Assembly (NCBI RefSeq): GCF_001279725.1
Contig: NZ_LGDE01000227.1
Location: 1 to 64,000 of the forward strand
Length of the DNA stretch: 64,000 nucleotides
Reading direction: 5' to 3'
Source of the DNA: Streptomyces sp. WM4235
GTDB lineage: Bacteria > Actinomycetota > Actinomycetes > Streptomycetales > Streptomycetaceae
Within the stretch, counting starts at the first letter, position 1. Each line of letters begins with the position of its first letter. The notes below the pieces were generated by a model. The model saw nothing but the letters and a program-made list of their open reading frames with translations. It was not told where the DNA came from and made no database searches. Shown here in pieces: positions 16,679 through 24,366 of this stretch. Position numbers and translations under genes: made by a program.

Positions 16679-17275
16679 TCACGGGCGATCGTGGTTGGGA
16701 GCTGGGGCAGGTGGCGGGGGGCTCACTGCTGTGCACGCTTCATACAGGACGAGGTAGGCCCTGGCCTGTTGTTCGTAGGCGTAGCCCAGAGCGGCATCAC
16801 CGGCCTGGAAAGCTATGACGGCCTGGCCATACAGGGTTGTCGCCTCGCGCAGATAGGGGACGCACGGATCGAGGCTTTCGTGCAGGGCAGGTGGAGGGGA
16901 TGGCCGCGGCTGTTCGACAGCGAGTGCCCGGACCCTTTGCTCAAGGTCATGCAGGGGCCGCATAGTCGCTTCGGACTCGTTCCACGAGGTTGTAGCGTCC
17001 TGTTCTTTAGGACGAGGGACAGTGACGCACAGTAGCGCGAGCCGCCCGTAGCCGTCCCCTGTCGAGAGGTAGTAGTCGCCCAGTCCGTCGTCACCGCGCT
17101 GGTAGGCACTATCGGCAAATTCGTAGTGCGCGATCGCGGCTGACCAGTACGGTCGGCTATCCGTGGCAAGCCTGGGCAGGAACTGGAAGTGCGGCTGCCC
17201 GAGACGGTGGCACAGCGCGGCATCTCGCGTCACGAGTGCGGTCTTCTCACTGGATGTCTGGGTCCCCCATGCCAT
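16679..17275 (-). CDS. Island protein with internal helical repeat
   Basis: A 198-aa cytoplasmic protein of unknown family. Two helical segments are alike: AIAHYEFADSAYQRGDDGLG (about residues 48-67) and ATTLYGQAVIAFQAGDAALG (about 144-163). Both continue into a further Tyr/Leu-rich helix, suggesting a TPR-like repeated pair. A polar linker separates them and a Pro-rich tail ends the protein. ATG at 17275 has AGGGGAT upstream. It is the last gene of the minus-strand island operon, 62 bp after the HExxH frame. A binding or scaffold role is the most the sequence allows. Confidence 0.65.
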   Translation of the reverse strand: MAWGTQTSSEKTALVTRDAALCHRLGQPHFQFLPRLATDSRPYWSAAIAHYEFADSAYQRGDDGLGDYYLSTGDGYGRLALLCVTVPRPKEQDATTSWNESEATMRPLHDLEQRVRALAVEQPRPSPPPALHESLDPCVPYLREATTLYGQAVIAFQAGDAALGYAYEQQARAYLVLYEACTAVSPPPPAPAPNHDRP

Positions 17276-17337
17276 GGCTATCCCCTGTCGTTGCCTGTTC
17301 GGTCTGGTCGGTGTGGTGGAACCAGCGATCTGGCTTC

Positions 17338-17562
17338 TCAGCGAATGAAGTAGGGCGTGAGAGGAGCGGAGAGGAACTCCTCGGTCGCGTCAAGCAGGTG
17401 CGGCGAACTTTCTCCGCTGCGCTGGTAGCGCGGTCTGGCCTCCCCGCTCCCGCCCGCTCCGAAGACATGATCCACATAGCCATGCCCGACCTCATGGCCA
17501 GCGGCCTCACTGGCGAGGACACCATCTCCTGGCGCGACCCGACAACAGCTAGCTGATTCCAA
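17338..17562 (-). CDS. Short HExxH-containing frame, possible metallopeptidase piece
   Basis: A 74-aa frame that starts (TTG 17562) 15 bp after the stop of the Cys-rich gene. It contains AAGHEVGHGYVDHVFGAGG, a perfect zinc-metallopeptidase HExxH core, and ends DATEEFLSAPLTPYFIR. True metallopeptidases are longer, so this is either a remnant or a small product. An overlapping frame starting at an ATG behind GGAG (17508) is open to 17247 but is Arg/Ser-rich and less protein-like. The ribosome site for the TTG (AAGG, 11 nt away) is poor. Confidence 0.35.
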   Translation of the reverse strand: MESASCCRVAPGDGVLASEAAGHEVGHGYVDHVFGAGGSGEARPRYQRSGESSPHLLDATEEFLSAPLTPYFIR

Positions 17563-17577
17563 GAAGAAGACGACCTT

Positions 17578-17958
17578 TCAGGGCGTCTGCGGGCAGGCAA
17601 AGCAGCCGGCGTCATGCGTGGATGCCCAGCAACCACACTCACATGTCACGAATGCGTATCCGCCATCGACGGGTTGGTCCGCATGGCAGCTGTCGATGGC
17701 CATCGACACGCTGTCCGTCGCACGCAGAATCACGTTGTGTGCGCTCTCGCCCTCTGTCACGCTCGCACATGCGCCGTGCCCGTGGGAGCACAAGCACAGA
17801 CCCGAGCAGTGGGTTCCGCAACAGGTGCCGGGGGCCTCCGTTCCGTTGTCCTGTTGCGGCATCACGCTGCTGTTGCTGATTGAGACACGTAGCTGACTGC
17901 GGTACTGGTGGCGGCCTAGGTAAACCGATTTGCTGGCGGTAAATCCTGGGAAAGCCAT
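17578..17958 (-). CDS. Cys-rich 126-aa island protein, candidate peptide substrate
   Basis: A 126-aa protein without signal peptide that has 12 cysteines, at residues 46, 47, 51, 55, 57, 64, 91, 106, 108, 110, 119 and 122. They form two knots (TCCGTHCSGLCLCSHGHGAC and CECGCWASTHDAGCFACP) separated by about 26 residues. The first 45 residues (MAFPGFTASKSVYLG...) are Cys-free, like a leader. It starts 13 bp after the PatG-C-like gene with GAAAGGA upstream, so it is in the same operon. It could be a metal-binding protein or a ribosomally made precursor for the protease. No known family was recognised. Confidence 0.7.
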   Translation of the reverse strand: MAFPGFTASKSVYLGRHQYRSQLRVSISNSSVMPQQDNGTEAPGTCCGTHCSGLCLCSHGHGACASVTEGESAHNVILRATDSVSMAIDSCHADQPVDGGYAFVTCECGCWASTHDAGCFACPQTP

Positions 17959-17971
17959 CGCGCTCGTCCTT

Positions 17972-19012
17972 TCACTGGTCGCTGAAGCGGTCGTAGTAGC
18001 TCGACAGAGAGGTCACCAAGAAGGGGTGCTGGTCGGTCACGTCCACGGACACGGCGGCCTTTTCGGTGAAACCTGCGCGGCGGCTGGTGTAGGTAAAGAT
18101 GCAGTCCACGACGGTGCGAGCGCTGCCGAGCGGGGAAGGCCGGACGCTCACGCCGCTGAGGGAGAAGTTCTCGGCGAATGCCTGCGCGGTCCGCGTGTAT
18201 ATCTCCGGATAGCGCATGGCAAGGTAGTTGAGGGCCCGGTGCTCGTCCGTGGCTCCGGCGTTGTCGGTGGCTTGGAGGATCGCGTCCAGAACCTGCGCCG
18301 AGGCTGACACGAACTGCCCGTCCGGCACGCTGTCAGGGTCAGACTTCGGGATCGAGCTGAGAAACGACTCCCGGTCGAAGGAGTAAATCTGCTCGACCGC
18401 CACGAGTGGCACCATGAGGCCGTTGCATTGTTCCGGCGCGGCCACTGGACCTCGTCGGCCGATCACCACGTCGAGGTCCGTGGGGCCTGGATCTGGTCGA
18501 ATCGTCTGCACCAGCAGCTCCAGGTCAGCGGGGTCGCGAGGGAGCAGGATGTAGGTCTCAATGTCACGGACCAGCAGCACCCAGCACATCATCCGGGCGA
18601 GATAGCGGTGTTCGGACAGCACCGACTGCAGGAGTTGGGCATCCGTCTGCCCCGCGCTGTAGGAGCGCCCCGCTACCTGGGCGAACTCCTTCTCAACTGA
18701 AAGACGCGGAAATCGGGCCTCGATCCTACCAATCGTGTACACAAACCGATTAGGGACCAGGCTCTCGTCCAGTCGTGTGTGCTCGTCGGCTCGCGCCGTG
18801 GCCGCGGAAGCAGTGCACGACGGGCAGACATCGCTCGCCATGGAGAGTCCTACGGATGACCCCGCCAGGTCCGGTTGGGAAGGTGAAGGGGGCTGAACTG
18901 CGCCAGGCCGAAAGTTTGCTTCTTGTGTGGCTTGCTGTGCGAGCGTCTGGGCTGGCATCGCCAGATCACCTGTCGATTCGGATTCCGGTTGCGCATTGAG
19001 GTCGTGTGCCAT
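17972..19012 (-). CDS. PatG C-terminal-domain-like protein
   Basis: A 346-aa cytoplasmic protein. Residues 1-60 are a polar, Gln/Pro/Ser-rich leader. A CPSC pair follows (Cys63, Cys66), then from residue 86 a folded domain beginning PNRFVYTIGRIEARFPRL and running to the end. Its opening resembles the VYALGxxGYDF start of the C-terminal region of cyanobactin PatG proteases. Later segments (DEHRALNYLAMRYPEIY, VVDCIFTYTSRRAGFTEKAA, VSVDVTDQHPFLVTSL) also match that region's pattern, as far as I recall the family. In PatG the protease is fused to this region; here they are separate genes. ATG at 19012 follows AAGGAGG, which decides against the ATG 8 codons upstream. Confidence 0.75.
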   Translation of the reverse strand: MAHDLNAQPESESTGDLAMPAQTLAQQATQEANFRPGAVQPPSPSQPDLAGSSVGLSMASDVCPSCTASAATARADEHTRLDESLVPNRFVYTIGRIEARFPRLSVEKEFAQVAGRSYSAGQTDAQLLQSVLSEHRYLARMMCWVLLVRDIETYILLPRDPADLELLVQTIRPDPGPTDLDVVIGRRGPVAAPEQCNGLMVPLVAVEQIYSFDRESFLSSIPKSDPDSVPDGQFVSASAQVLDAILQATDNAGATDEHRALNYLAMRYPEIYTRTAQAFAENFSLSGVSVRPSPLGSARTVVDCIFTYTSRRAGFTEKAAVSVDVTDQHPFLVTSLSSYYDRFSDQ

Positions 19013-19054
19013 CCGGTCCTCCTTCTCAGTGCACATGGCTGAGCAGCTCTCGGT

Positions 19055-19255
19055 TCACTGGCGGTCGCGGGGTGAGAGCACAACCCAACGGTCGAGAGCC
19101 GTTGCACGCCGTTCGCATCCGCCGCACGGCCGTATGCCAGTCCGAGCGGTCACATATTTGATCGCTTGGCCGAGTCCGATGTCATCATCGTGGACGAACC
19201 CAGGCATCCGAACCCGGAAAGGCTTGCGAACCGGGTGCTCTTGCTTCTCAGACAT
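19055..19255 (-). CDS. Small CGGC protein coupled to island protease
   Basis: A 66-aa basic protein. A short polar start leads to KPFRVRMPGFVHDDDIGLGQ, a helix (AIKYVTARTGI), then RPCGGCERRATALDRWVVL. The CxxC followed by a basic helix is a recurring motif in small bacterial and cyanobacterial proteins of unknown role. ATG at 19255 sits behind AGGAGG at 5 nt and overlaps the protease stop by 8 bp, so the two are translationally coupled and likely act together. It could be a substrate, an adaptor or a metal/redox module for the protease. Confidence 0.75.
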   Translation of the reverse strand: MSEKQEHPVRKPFRVRMPGFVHDDDIGLGQAIKYVTARTGIRPCGGCERRATALDRWVVLSPRDRQ

Positions 19256-20114
19256 GGCACCTCCTGCGGCTCATTGCCTGGAATGCCGCTGCTGCGTTCA
19301 GCAGCGGCGGTACGACAGTCCTGTGTTGCCTCGAGGCGGTCACAGCCAGCCGGACTTCGGTTGGTGAAGCATCTGGGAAAAGCGACCAGAGCAGCGCGAT
19401 CGCTCCGGTGACGAACGGAGCCGCAACGCTCGTCCCGCTCTGCATCACCAGCCCGCCCTCCGGCCCGAGGCTTCTGACCCTGTCACCGGGAGCGCCAAGC
19501 CCGCGGTGGCCGATCGAACGGCCCAGGTTAGACCGTCCCATCGGTTGGCCTGCCTGGTTGTATGAGGTCACTGGAATGACCCAGGGGTGGCCAGTCAGCG
19601 CCGTGCTCGTGATGGCTCGGTCGTTTCCGGCAGCGACAACGATGATCACCCCACGCTGGGCGGCAAAGTCCAGAGCGTCGATAAGTTGTCGTTCATGGTC
19701 AGGAAGGGGCTGGTAGAGAGCGGCGCTGATGTTGATGATCCGCGCCCCAACATCTGCGCAAGCCAAGATGCCCGCGGCGAGATGTTTCGGTGTGGTGGCG
19801 GGTGTACGGTCGTTGACCGCATGGTCGGTGAAGACAGTATGGACGTACAAAGTGCAATCGGGGCAGAGCGCCGGCGCTGTGCTGTCCCGCCGGGCCGCCA
19901 GTATTCCGGCGACGAATGTGCCGTGCGCGCATGCGAGACGTCCGGGTCGCGCGCAGGCCGCCGTATGAGCGCCTGACGTGTCTTTGATCCGCGTGCTGCG
20001 CAGCCCAGGGTGCCCAGTCATGACTGGGCCGTCGATCATTGCAATGGAGAGGTCAGGATTACCTGCCGTCCGACGGGCCAATTCTGCGAGGCCGACCAAA
20101 ACAAGCGGCTCCAT
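19248..20114 (-). CDS. Subtilisin-like protease resembling PatA/PatG
   Basis: A 288-aa S8 peptidase without signal peptide or pro-domain, so cytoplasmic. The triad is Asp28 (IAMIDGPVMTGHPG), His64 (CAHGTFVAGI) and Ser229 (SGTSVAAPFV); the oxyanion Asn is Asn164 (VVAAGND). The DGP-x-HP opening, a CPDC-TLYVHTVF strand and the compact length match cyanobactin maturation proteases (PatA/PatG), which cut ribosomal precursor peptides, better than secreted subtilisins. ATG at 20114 has AAAGGAG 11 nt upstream. An ATG at 20141 has none and sits on the TATATA element, so it is probably too early. First gene of the island operon. Confidence 0.85.
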   Translation of the reverse strand: MEPLVLVGLAELARRTAGNPDLSIAMIDGPVMTGHPGLRSTRIKDTSGAHTAACARPGRLACAHGTFVAGILAARRDSTAPALCPDCTLYVHTVFTDHAVNDRTPATTPKHLAAGILACADVGARIINISAALYQPLPDHERQLIDALDFAAQRGVIIVVAAGNDRAITSTALTGHPWVIPVTSYNQAGQPMGRSNLGRSIGHRGLGAPGDRVRSLGPEGGLVMQSGTSVAAPFVTGAIALLWSLFPDASPTEVRLAVTASRQHRTVVPPLLNAAAAFQAMSRRRCHV

Positions 20115-20141
20115 GACACCGACATCTCCTTTGCAGGGCAT

Positions 20142-20181
20142 GCGATATATAAACAGGTTCGCATCTCGCCCACGTGATCAC
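20142..20181 (-). promoter_or_regulatory. Putative promoter of the island operon
   Basis: An AT-rich TATATAT stretch (20144-20150, minus-strand sense), unusual in this GC-rich window, lies about 30 bp before the protease start at 20114 and can serve as a -10 element. An 8-bp palindrome GTGATCAC (20174-20181) lies at the distance of an operator or -35 region. No clear -35 hexamer was found. Confidence 0.4.
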
Positions 20182-20291
20182 AATTTCGGGACGCTCCAGG
20201 GTCGGCGGAGTCTCAACTTGTGCTTTTTCTATCGGTCTCGAACGGCGTCTCGTACTGGGTCGCTCACCTGACGGTTCGCCGGACGTGGGGG

Positions 20292-20348
20292 CGGCCTTCG
20301 TCTGATCATGTGCTCCGACCAAGGTGCACGTGACCGAGACGAAGGCCG
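20292..20348 (+). promoter_or_regulatory. Hairpin covering transposase start
   Basis: CGGCCTTCGTC (20292-20302) pairs with GACGAAGGCCG (20338-20348), a perfect 11-bp stem. The GTG start at 20330 lies in the loop just before the 3' arm, so read-through transcripts would fold the start region into a hairpin. This is a common way for an IS to prevent activation by outside promoters. Confidence 0.6.
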
Positions 20349-21797
20349 TGAGGGTGAGTCTGCTGCCTGATGCTGTCCGGAGGGAAGCGTTCGCGGAAGC
20401 GTCACGCTTCCGGGCTGAGTTCCATGAGTGTCTGACCGCCCGGCGTGACGAGTTGTTCGAGCTGACGGACGCGCTGCTGTGTGTCGATGGGCCGGTCCTC
20501 TCGCCGGTGGACCTGACGCTGGTGCCCGAGCACCGTCGTGGGCACGGAGCGTTGTACGGAGCCCTCAACCACGGCCGGATCGACGTCGACAGGCTGCGAT
20601 CCTTGCTGGCCGACATGGCCTTGCCGCGCTTCGATGGCGGCCGTCTGGTGCTGGCGGTCGATGTGTCGCCGTGGCTGCGGTCTGACGCACCCTGCTCGGC
20701 CGAGCGGCTGTTCTGCCACGTCTACGGGCGGGCGAAGTCCGCGTCGCAGTTCATCCCGGGCTGGCCCTACTCCTTCGTCGCCGTCCTGGAGCCCGGCGCC
20801 ACGTCGTGGACAGCGATCCTGGACGTGGTCCACCTCGGGCCCGAGGACGACGCGACCGCGGTCACCGCCGCCCAGCTGCGGGCCGTGGCCGAACGCCTCA
20901 TCGCGGCCGGCCAGTGGACGCCCGGAGACCCGGACATCACGATCGTCATGGACGCCGGCTACGACGTCACCCGTCTGGCCTGGGTACTGCGGGATCTCCC
21001 CGTCGAGCTGATCGGGCGGATCCGCAGCGACCGGGTGATGCGCCTGCCGAAACCACCGAGGACGCACGGCATCAACGGCCGGCCACCCAAGCACGGCCCG
21101 GAATTCCGCTTCGCCAAGCCCGAGACCTGGCCCGAACCGGCGATCACCACGGCCACCGACACGGTGAACTACGGAAAGGCCGAAGCCCAGGCATGGGACC
21201 GGGTCCACCCGAGACTGACCCACCGCTCGGCCTGCCTGGAGCACGACGGCGAACTCCCCATCGTCAAAGGCACCCTGATCCGGCTGAAAGTCGAGCACCT
21301 CTCGAAGGAACGAGAGGCCCCGCCGGTATGGCTATGGTCCTCCACAACCGGCGTCGCCCCGGCGGACGTGAACCTGTGCTGGCAGGTGTTCCTCAGGAGA
21401 TTCGACCTGGAGCACACCTTCAGGTTCAGCAAGCAGATGCTCGGCTGGAACACCCCGAAGGTCCGTACTCCCGAGGCAGCGGACCGTTGGACCTGGCTCC
21501 TGGTCGTCGCCCACACTCAACTCCGCCTCGCCCGGGACGCTGGCCACCGATCTCCGTCGGCCCTGGGAGAAGCCAGCCAAGCCCGAACGCCTCACACCAG
21601 CCCGGGTCCGCCGCGGGTTCAGGAACATCCGCGCTCACCTGCTCTGCCCGGCCCGTGTTCCTCAACCGACCGGAACCGGGCCCGGGCGGCCCCTCGGCTC
21701 GAAGAACCGGCACCCGGCCACCCGCTACGACGTCGGCAAAACGGTCAAACGCCCCGAGAACCTCAAAGCCATCGGCAAGCCCGGAAGATCTTGGTAG
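20330..21797 (+). pseudogene. DDE transposase, frameshifted
   Basis: A transposase of the IS4/IS701-like DDE class. Counting from the GTG at 20330, the triad is Asp111 (LAVDVSPWLR), Asp208 (IVMDAGYDV) and Glu361 (FDLEHTFRF). The first frame reads to about codon 402 (AHTQLRLAR). The conserved ending then continues one base forward from 21537: LATDLRRPWEKP, RVRRGFRNIRAHL, GRPLGSKNRHPATRYDVG, stopping at TAG 21795-21797. An extra G in the run at 21534-21536 explains this. The untouched first frame stays open to 21862 but gives Pro/Arg-rich nonsense. Programmed frameshifting is less likely because there is no slippery heptamer. Confidence 0.85.
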
Positions 21798-21848
21798 ATG
21801 AAAAACAAGCTAAGCAGTCCGGAACAGAAACGGTTCCCCTCCCCGAGT

Positions 21849-21883
21849 GGGATGGAGGGTGACGTTCCGCTTCCCTCCATCCC
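21849..21883. terminator. Hairpin terminator at island/methyltransferase border
   Basis: A perfect 11-bp stem (GGGATGGAGGG / CCCTCCATCCC) with a 13-nt loop lies 60 bp downstream of the methyltransferase stop. It would stop both that gene and read-through from the IS. Confidence 0.75.
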
Positions 21884-21943
21884 GATGACCGCGGCAGCGG
21901 CCCCCGGCGGAAACCCGCCGTCACTCGGGCCGGGACCGGCGCG

Positions 21944-22759
21944 TCACGCCGCGCCGAACACGAGGATGTGGGCCGAGGCATCGGTGAGCACACCGTGCTC
22001 GTCCGCCAGGCGGGCCGTGGCGACGGCGTCGGCCACCAGGGCCCCCGCCGCCTCCTGGCCGGCGCAACGGCCCGCCGCCACCACGTACGCCCACCCCGGG
22101 CCCTCGACCCCGTGCCTGCGCACGTCGTCGAGCCCTGCCTGCCGCGCCTCCCCGGCGAGTTCCTCGGCGGTGTGGAAGTGCGCGACCGTGAAGCCCCGGC
22201 TTCCGTCGTAGGACCCGGTGCGCACCGCTCGGGAGACCTCGCCGGCCAGTAGTTCCGGGGTCAGTCCCGCACTGACGGTGTAGTCCTGGAGCAGGGAGTG
22301 GCGCGAGATCCCCGCCACCGCCACGAGGCCGCCCGGCACCGCGACCCTGCGCGCCTCCCGAAGCGCCGCGAGCCGCCCCCCTCGCTCGGACAGGTGGTAC
22401 AGGGGTCCCAGGAGCAGCACCACGTCGTAGCCGTCCGAGGGGAGGGCCAACCGCCGCGCGTCACCGAGCTCCGCGGAACAACCGGGCGCGTACTCCCGCG
22501 CCTGTTCCACGTGTTTGGGTACGGGGTCCACCAGCAGCACCTCGTACCCGTCCTCGACGAGCCAACGCGCGTGGGTTCCCGGCCCGCCGCCCACGTCCAG
22601 CACACGCGCGGGAGGCGGGGGCCGGGACCGGCGCAGCAGCTCGCGGGTCCGCTCGAACTCCAGGCGCCCCACGGCCGTCGAGTGGAGCCGGGAGGCTTCG
22701 TCGTACTCCGTGTAGTACGACACGATGAGTGGATCGATGAGTGGATCGATGAGCGTCAT
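21944..22759 (-). CDS. Class I SAM-dependent methyltransferase
   Basis: A 271-aa cytoplasmic methyltransferase. Motif I (VLDVGGGPGTHARWL, about residues 53-67) binds S-adenosylmethionine. The acidic end of strand 2 is LLVDPVPKHVEQA, motif II/III is YDVVLLLGPLYHL and the post-motif is VPGGLVAVAGIS. It belongs to the Methyltransf_11/25-like group acting on small molecules; the substrate is unknown. The first residues MTLIDPLIDPLI come from two copies of a 12-bp repeat. A GTG at 22723 (just before SYYTEYDEASRL) could be the true start, but neither start has a clear ribosome site. First gene to the right of the IS island. Confidence 0.88.
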   Translation of the reverse strand: MTLIDPLIDPLIVSYYTEYDEASRLHSTAVGRLEFERTRELLRRSRPPPPARVLDVGGGPGTHARWLVEDGYEVLLVDPVPKHVEQAREYAPGCSAELGDARRLALPSDGYDVVLLLGPLYHLSERGGRLAALREARRVAVPGGLVAVAGISRHSLLQDYTVSAGLTPELLAGEVSRAVRTGSYDGSRGFTVAHFHTAEELAGEARQAGLDDVRRHGVEGPGWAYVVAAGRCAGQEAAGALVADAVATARLADEHGVLTDASAHILVFGAA

Positions 22760-22996
22760 ACCCCATGACGGTATGGCCGTGCGCCACCGATTGTCATCCG
22801 GATATCACGGACCGCAGTCGAGGTGGGCGCGCGACCTCGGGACGCTCTCGACAGGCCCCCGCGGCATCCGCGACCCGGCCCCGGACGCCCCGATCCAGGC
22901 ACACTCACTGTTGCCGGATTCAACTATTCCGGGCACCATCAGCGCATACGGCCCCTCGCCCGACCGCCGCGCGGCCTCGAATCGAAAGTCACACGA

Positions 22997-23581
22997 GTGA
23001 ACACCCAGCACGGAGATGACACGAGCCACCGCCTGGCGTGGGCCAAGCGCGCCGTCCACGACCTCAACGCGGGCCACGCAGCACACGGATCACTCGCCGA
23101 AGCACTCGACACCGCGGGCGACCTCCGCGCGGAGAACGCCCACCGTCGCGCGGAGGCGGTTCGCGCCGCGGCCATGGGCCTCCCGCCCGCCGCCTGTGCC
23201 TTCGCCGCCGGGATCTCCGAGCGCATGCTCACCGTCTGGCAGGACACCGACCCGCACTTCAACGCCGCCATGGCCGGCGCACACGCTCTCGCCCACGCTC
23301 ACGGGCTGACCGACCCGACCGCTCCGACCAGCCCGTTCGCCCTTCGTCTCCTGCTGAGAGCCGTACAAGGCGGGGCGGGCATCCTCGCCGCCGCGGAACA
23401 GCTCGGGATCCCCCGCCATCGTCTGCAGAAGCTGCGCGCCCGCCCCCAGGTCGCCGCCCTCGTCACCGCCGCGCAGAGCATCGCCCGCAAACCCGCCCCA
23501 CGCCGCTCGAAGCCCTACGCCTACCGCCTCGTGCGCACCTCACCGAACGACGGCCCTCCCACCGCGACCCGCAAGCCCTGA
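22997..23581 (+). CDS. Helix-turn-helix-like protein of unknown function
   Basis: A 194-aa helical protein. Two regions resemble phage terminase small-subunit or homeodomain-like HTHs: GLPPAACAFAAGISERMLTV (about residues 55-74) and GGAGILAAAEQLGIPRHRLQ (about 119-138). Each is followed by a basic helix. The C-terminus is basic. This suggests DNA binding, but no sensor domain is visible. The GTG at 22997 has only a weak GAAAG upstream. The 237 bp between this gene and the methyltransferase contain no other gene. Confidence 0.65.
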   Translation: MNTQHGDDTSHRLAWAKRAVHDLNAGHAAHGSLAEALDTAGDLRAENAHRRAEAVRAAAMGLPPAACAFAAGISERMLTVWQDTDPHFNAAMAGAHALAHAHGLTDPTAPTSPFALRLLLRAVQGGAGILAAAEQLGIPRHRLQKLRARPQVAALVTAAQSIARKPAPRRSKPYAYRLVRTSPNDGPPTATRKP

Positions 23582-23676
23582 CCGCTCACGTCACCGGTGG
23601 CGGGGAGGTGCCGCGTGGCCGCCCCGTCGCCGCTCGCCGCGTCCTCCCGACCGCGGGGGTCAGCCGGTGGCGAGGG

Positions 23677-24141
23677 TCAGCCGGTGGGGCCCGGCCGGGC
23701 GAGGAAGTGGGAGCGGGCCTCGGGAAGGTACATGGGTACCACCGCCGCCGCGGCCAGCAGGTCGGGCAGGGCGTTGAGGGCGGACCACCACACGGGGCCC
23801 TCCACCGTGCCGAGCCCGCCGACGCGGAACATCAGGAACCCCACTCCGACGACCGTCAGCACCGCCCGGGCCCAACCCCGGCCGGCGCGCATCCGTCCCG
23901 CCACGACCAGCCAGGCGACGAGAAGAACGGCGAGTACGCCCGCCCCCACGGCGATCCGGACGATCGCGGTGTCCCGGCCGGCGTACTCGGTCAACTCGTC
24001 CAGGCTGGTGGGCGGCGCCACGAACGCACCGAGGAACCAGACGAGTACTTCCGCGGCGACAGCCGCCAGAGTGAGTCTCCACGCGACCTCGATCCGACTC
24101 GGGCGCCCGGAGCCGGAACCTGTCGTACCGGTCGTCATCAC
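23677..24141 (-). CDS. Four-helix membrane protein
   Basis: A 154-aa integral membrane protein of unknown family with four predicted helices: about residues 22-44, 60-82 (IVRIAVGAGVLAVLLVAWLV), 90-108 and 120-140. The N-terminus is Thr/Gly/Ser-rich and cytoplasmic. ATGATG at 24141/24138 follows AAGGAGG. The 228 bp upstream towards 24366 hold no gene. Confidence 0.72.
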   Translation of the reverse strand: MMTTGTTGSGSGRPSRIEVAWRLTLAAVAAEVLVWFLGAFVAPPTSLDELTEYAGRDTAIVRIAVGAGVLAVLLVAWLVVAGRMRAGRGWARAVLTVVGVGFLMFRVGGLGTVEGPVWWSALNALPDLLAAAAVVPMYLPEARSHFLARPGPTG

Positions 24142-24366
24142 AGCCTCCTTCGGTATACGCCCTGTCAGAGGGCGAGCGGAGCCTGACGGTTCCCCGGTGG
24201 AGCGTGTCGAGCTGATCCGCTCTCGACTCCCGCCGCCTCGGGCGGCCTCCGGGGCGCCGCCCGGTCGCCGAAGCCGTCCTCGCGAGCAACGGCGACCGGG
24301 GGCGGATCCGGGGCGCGTCCCGGGCCCGGAGCCCGGGCACCGCGGCGCCCGTCCTTCACGACGGCG

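Larger units (their letters stand above)
20237..21829 (+). mobile_element. Insertion sequence, nearly full copy
   Basis: An IS with one DDE transposase gene. The left boundary is set by the base where it begins to match the remnant at 16245. The right boundary is uncertain: I place it after the shared CCGGAACAGA (21820-21829), 32 bp past the transposase stop. I could not see clear terminal inverted repeats or a target duplication. With the remnant it flanks a cargo of about 3.7 kb in direct orientation, like a decayed composite transposon. Confidence 0.75.

Noticed and set aside
17247..17642. 131-codon minus-strand frame overlapping the HExxH frame
   Set aside because: Ser/Arg/Pro-rich without recognisable structure; its inner ATG at 17508 does have a GGAG site, so it is kept only as an alternative to the HExxH frame.
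21538..21862. Extension of the transposase first frame to the stop at 21862
   Set aside because: After codon about 403 the residues become Pro/Arg/His noise, while the +1 frame shows the conserved transposase ending. The extension is a result of the frameshift.
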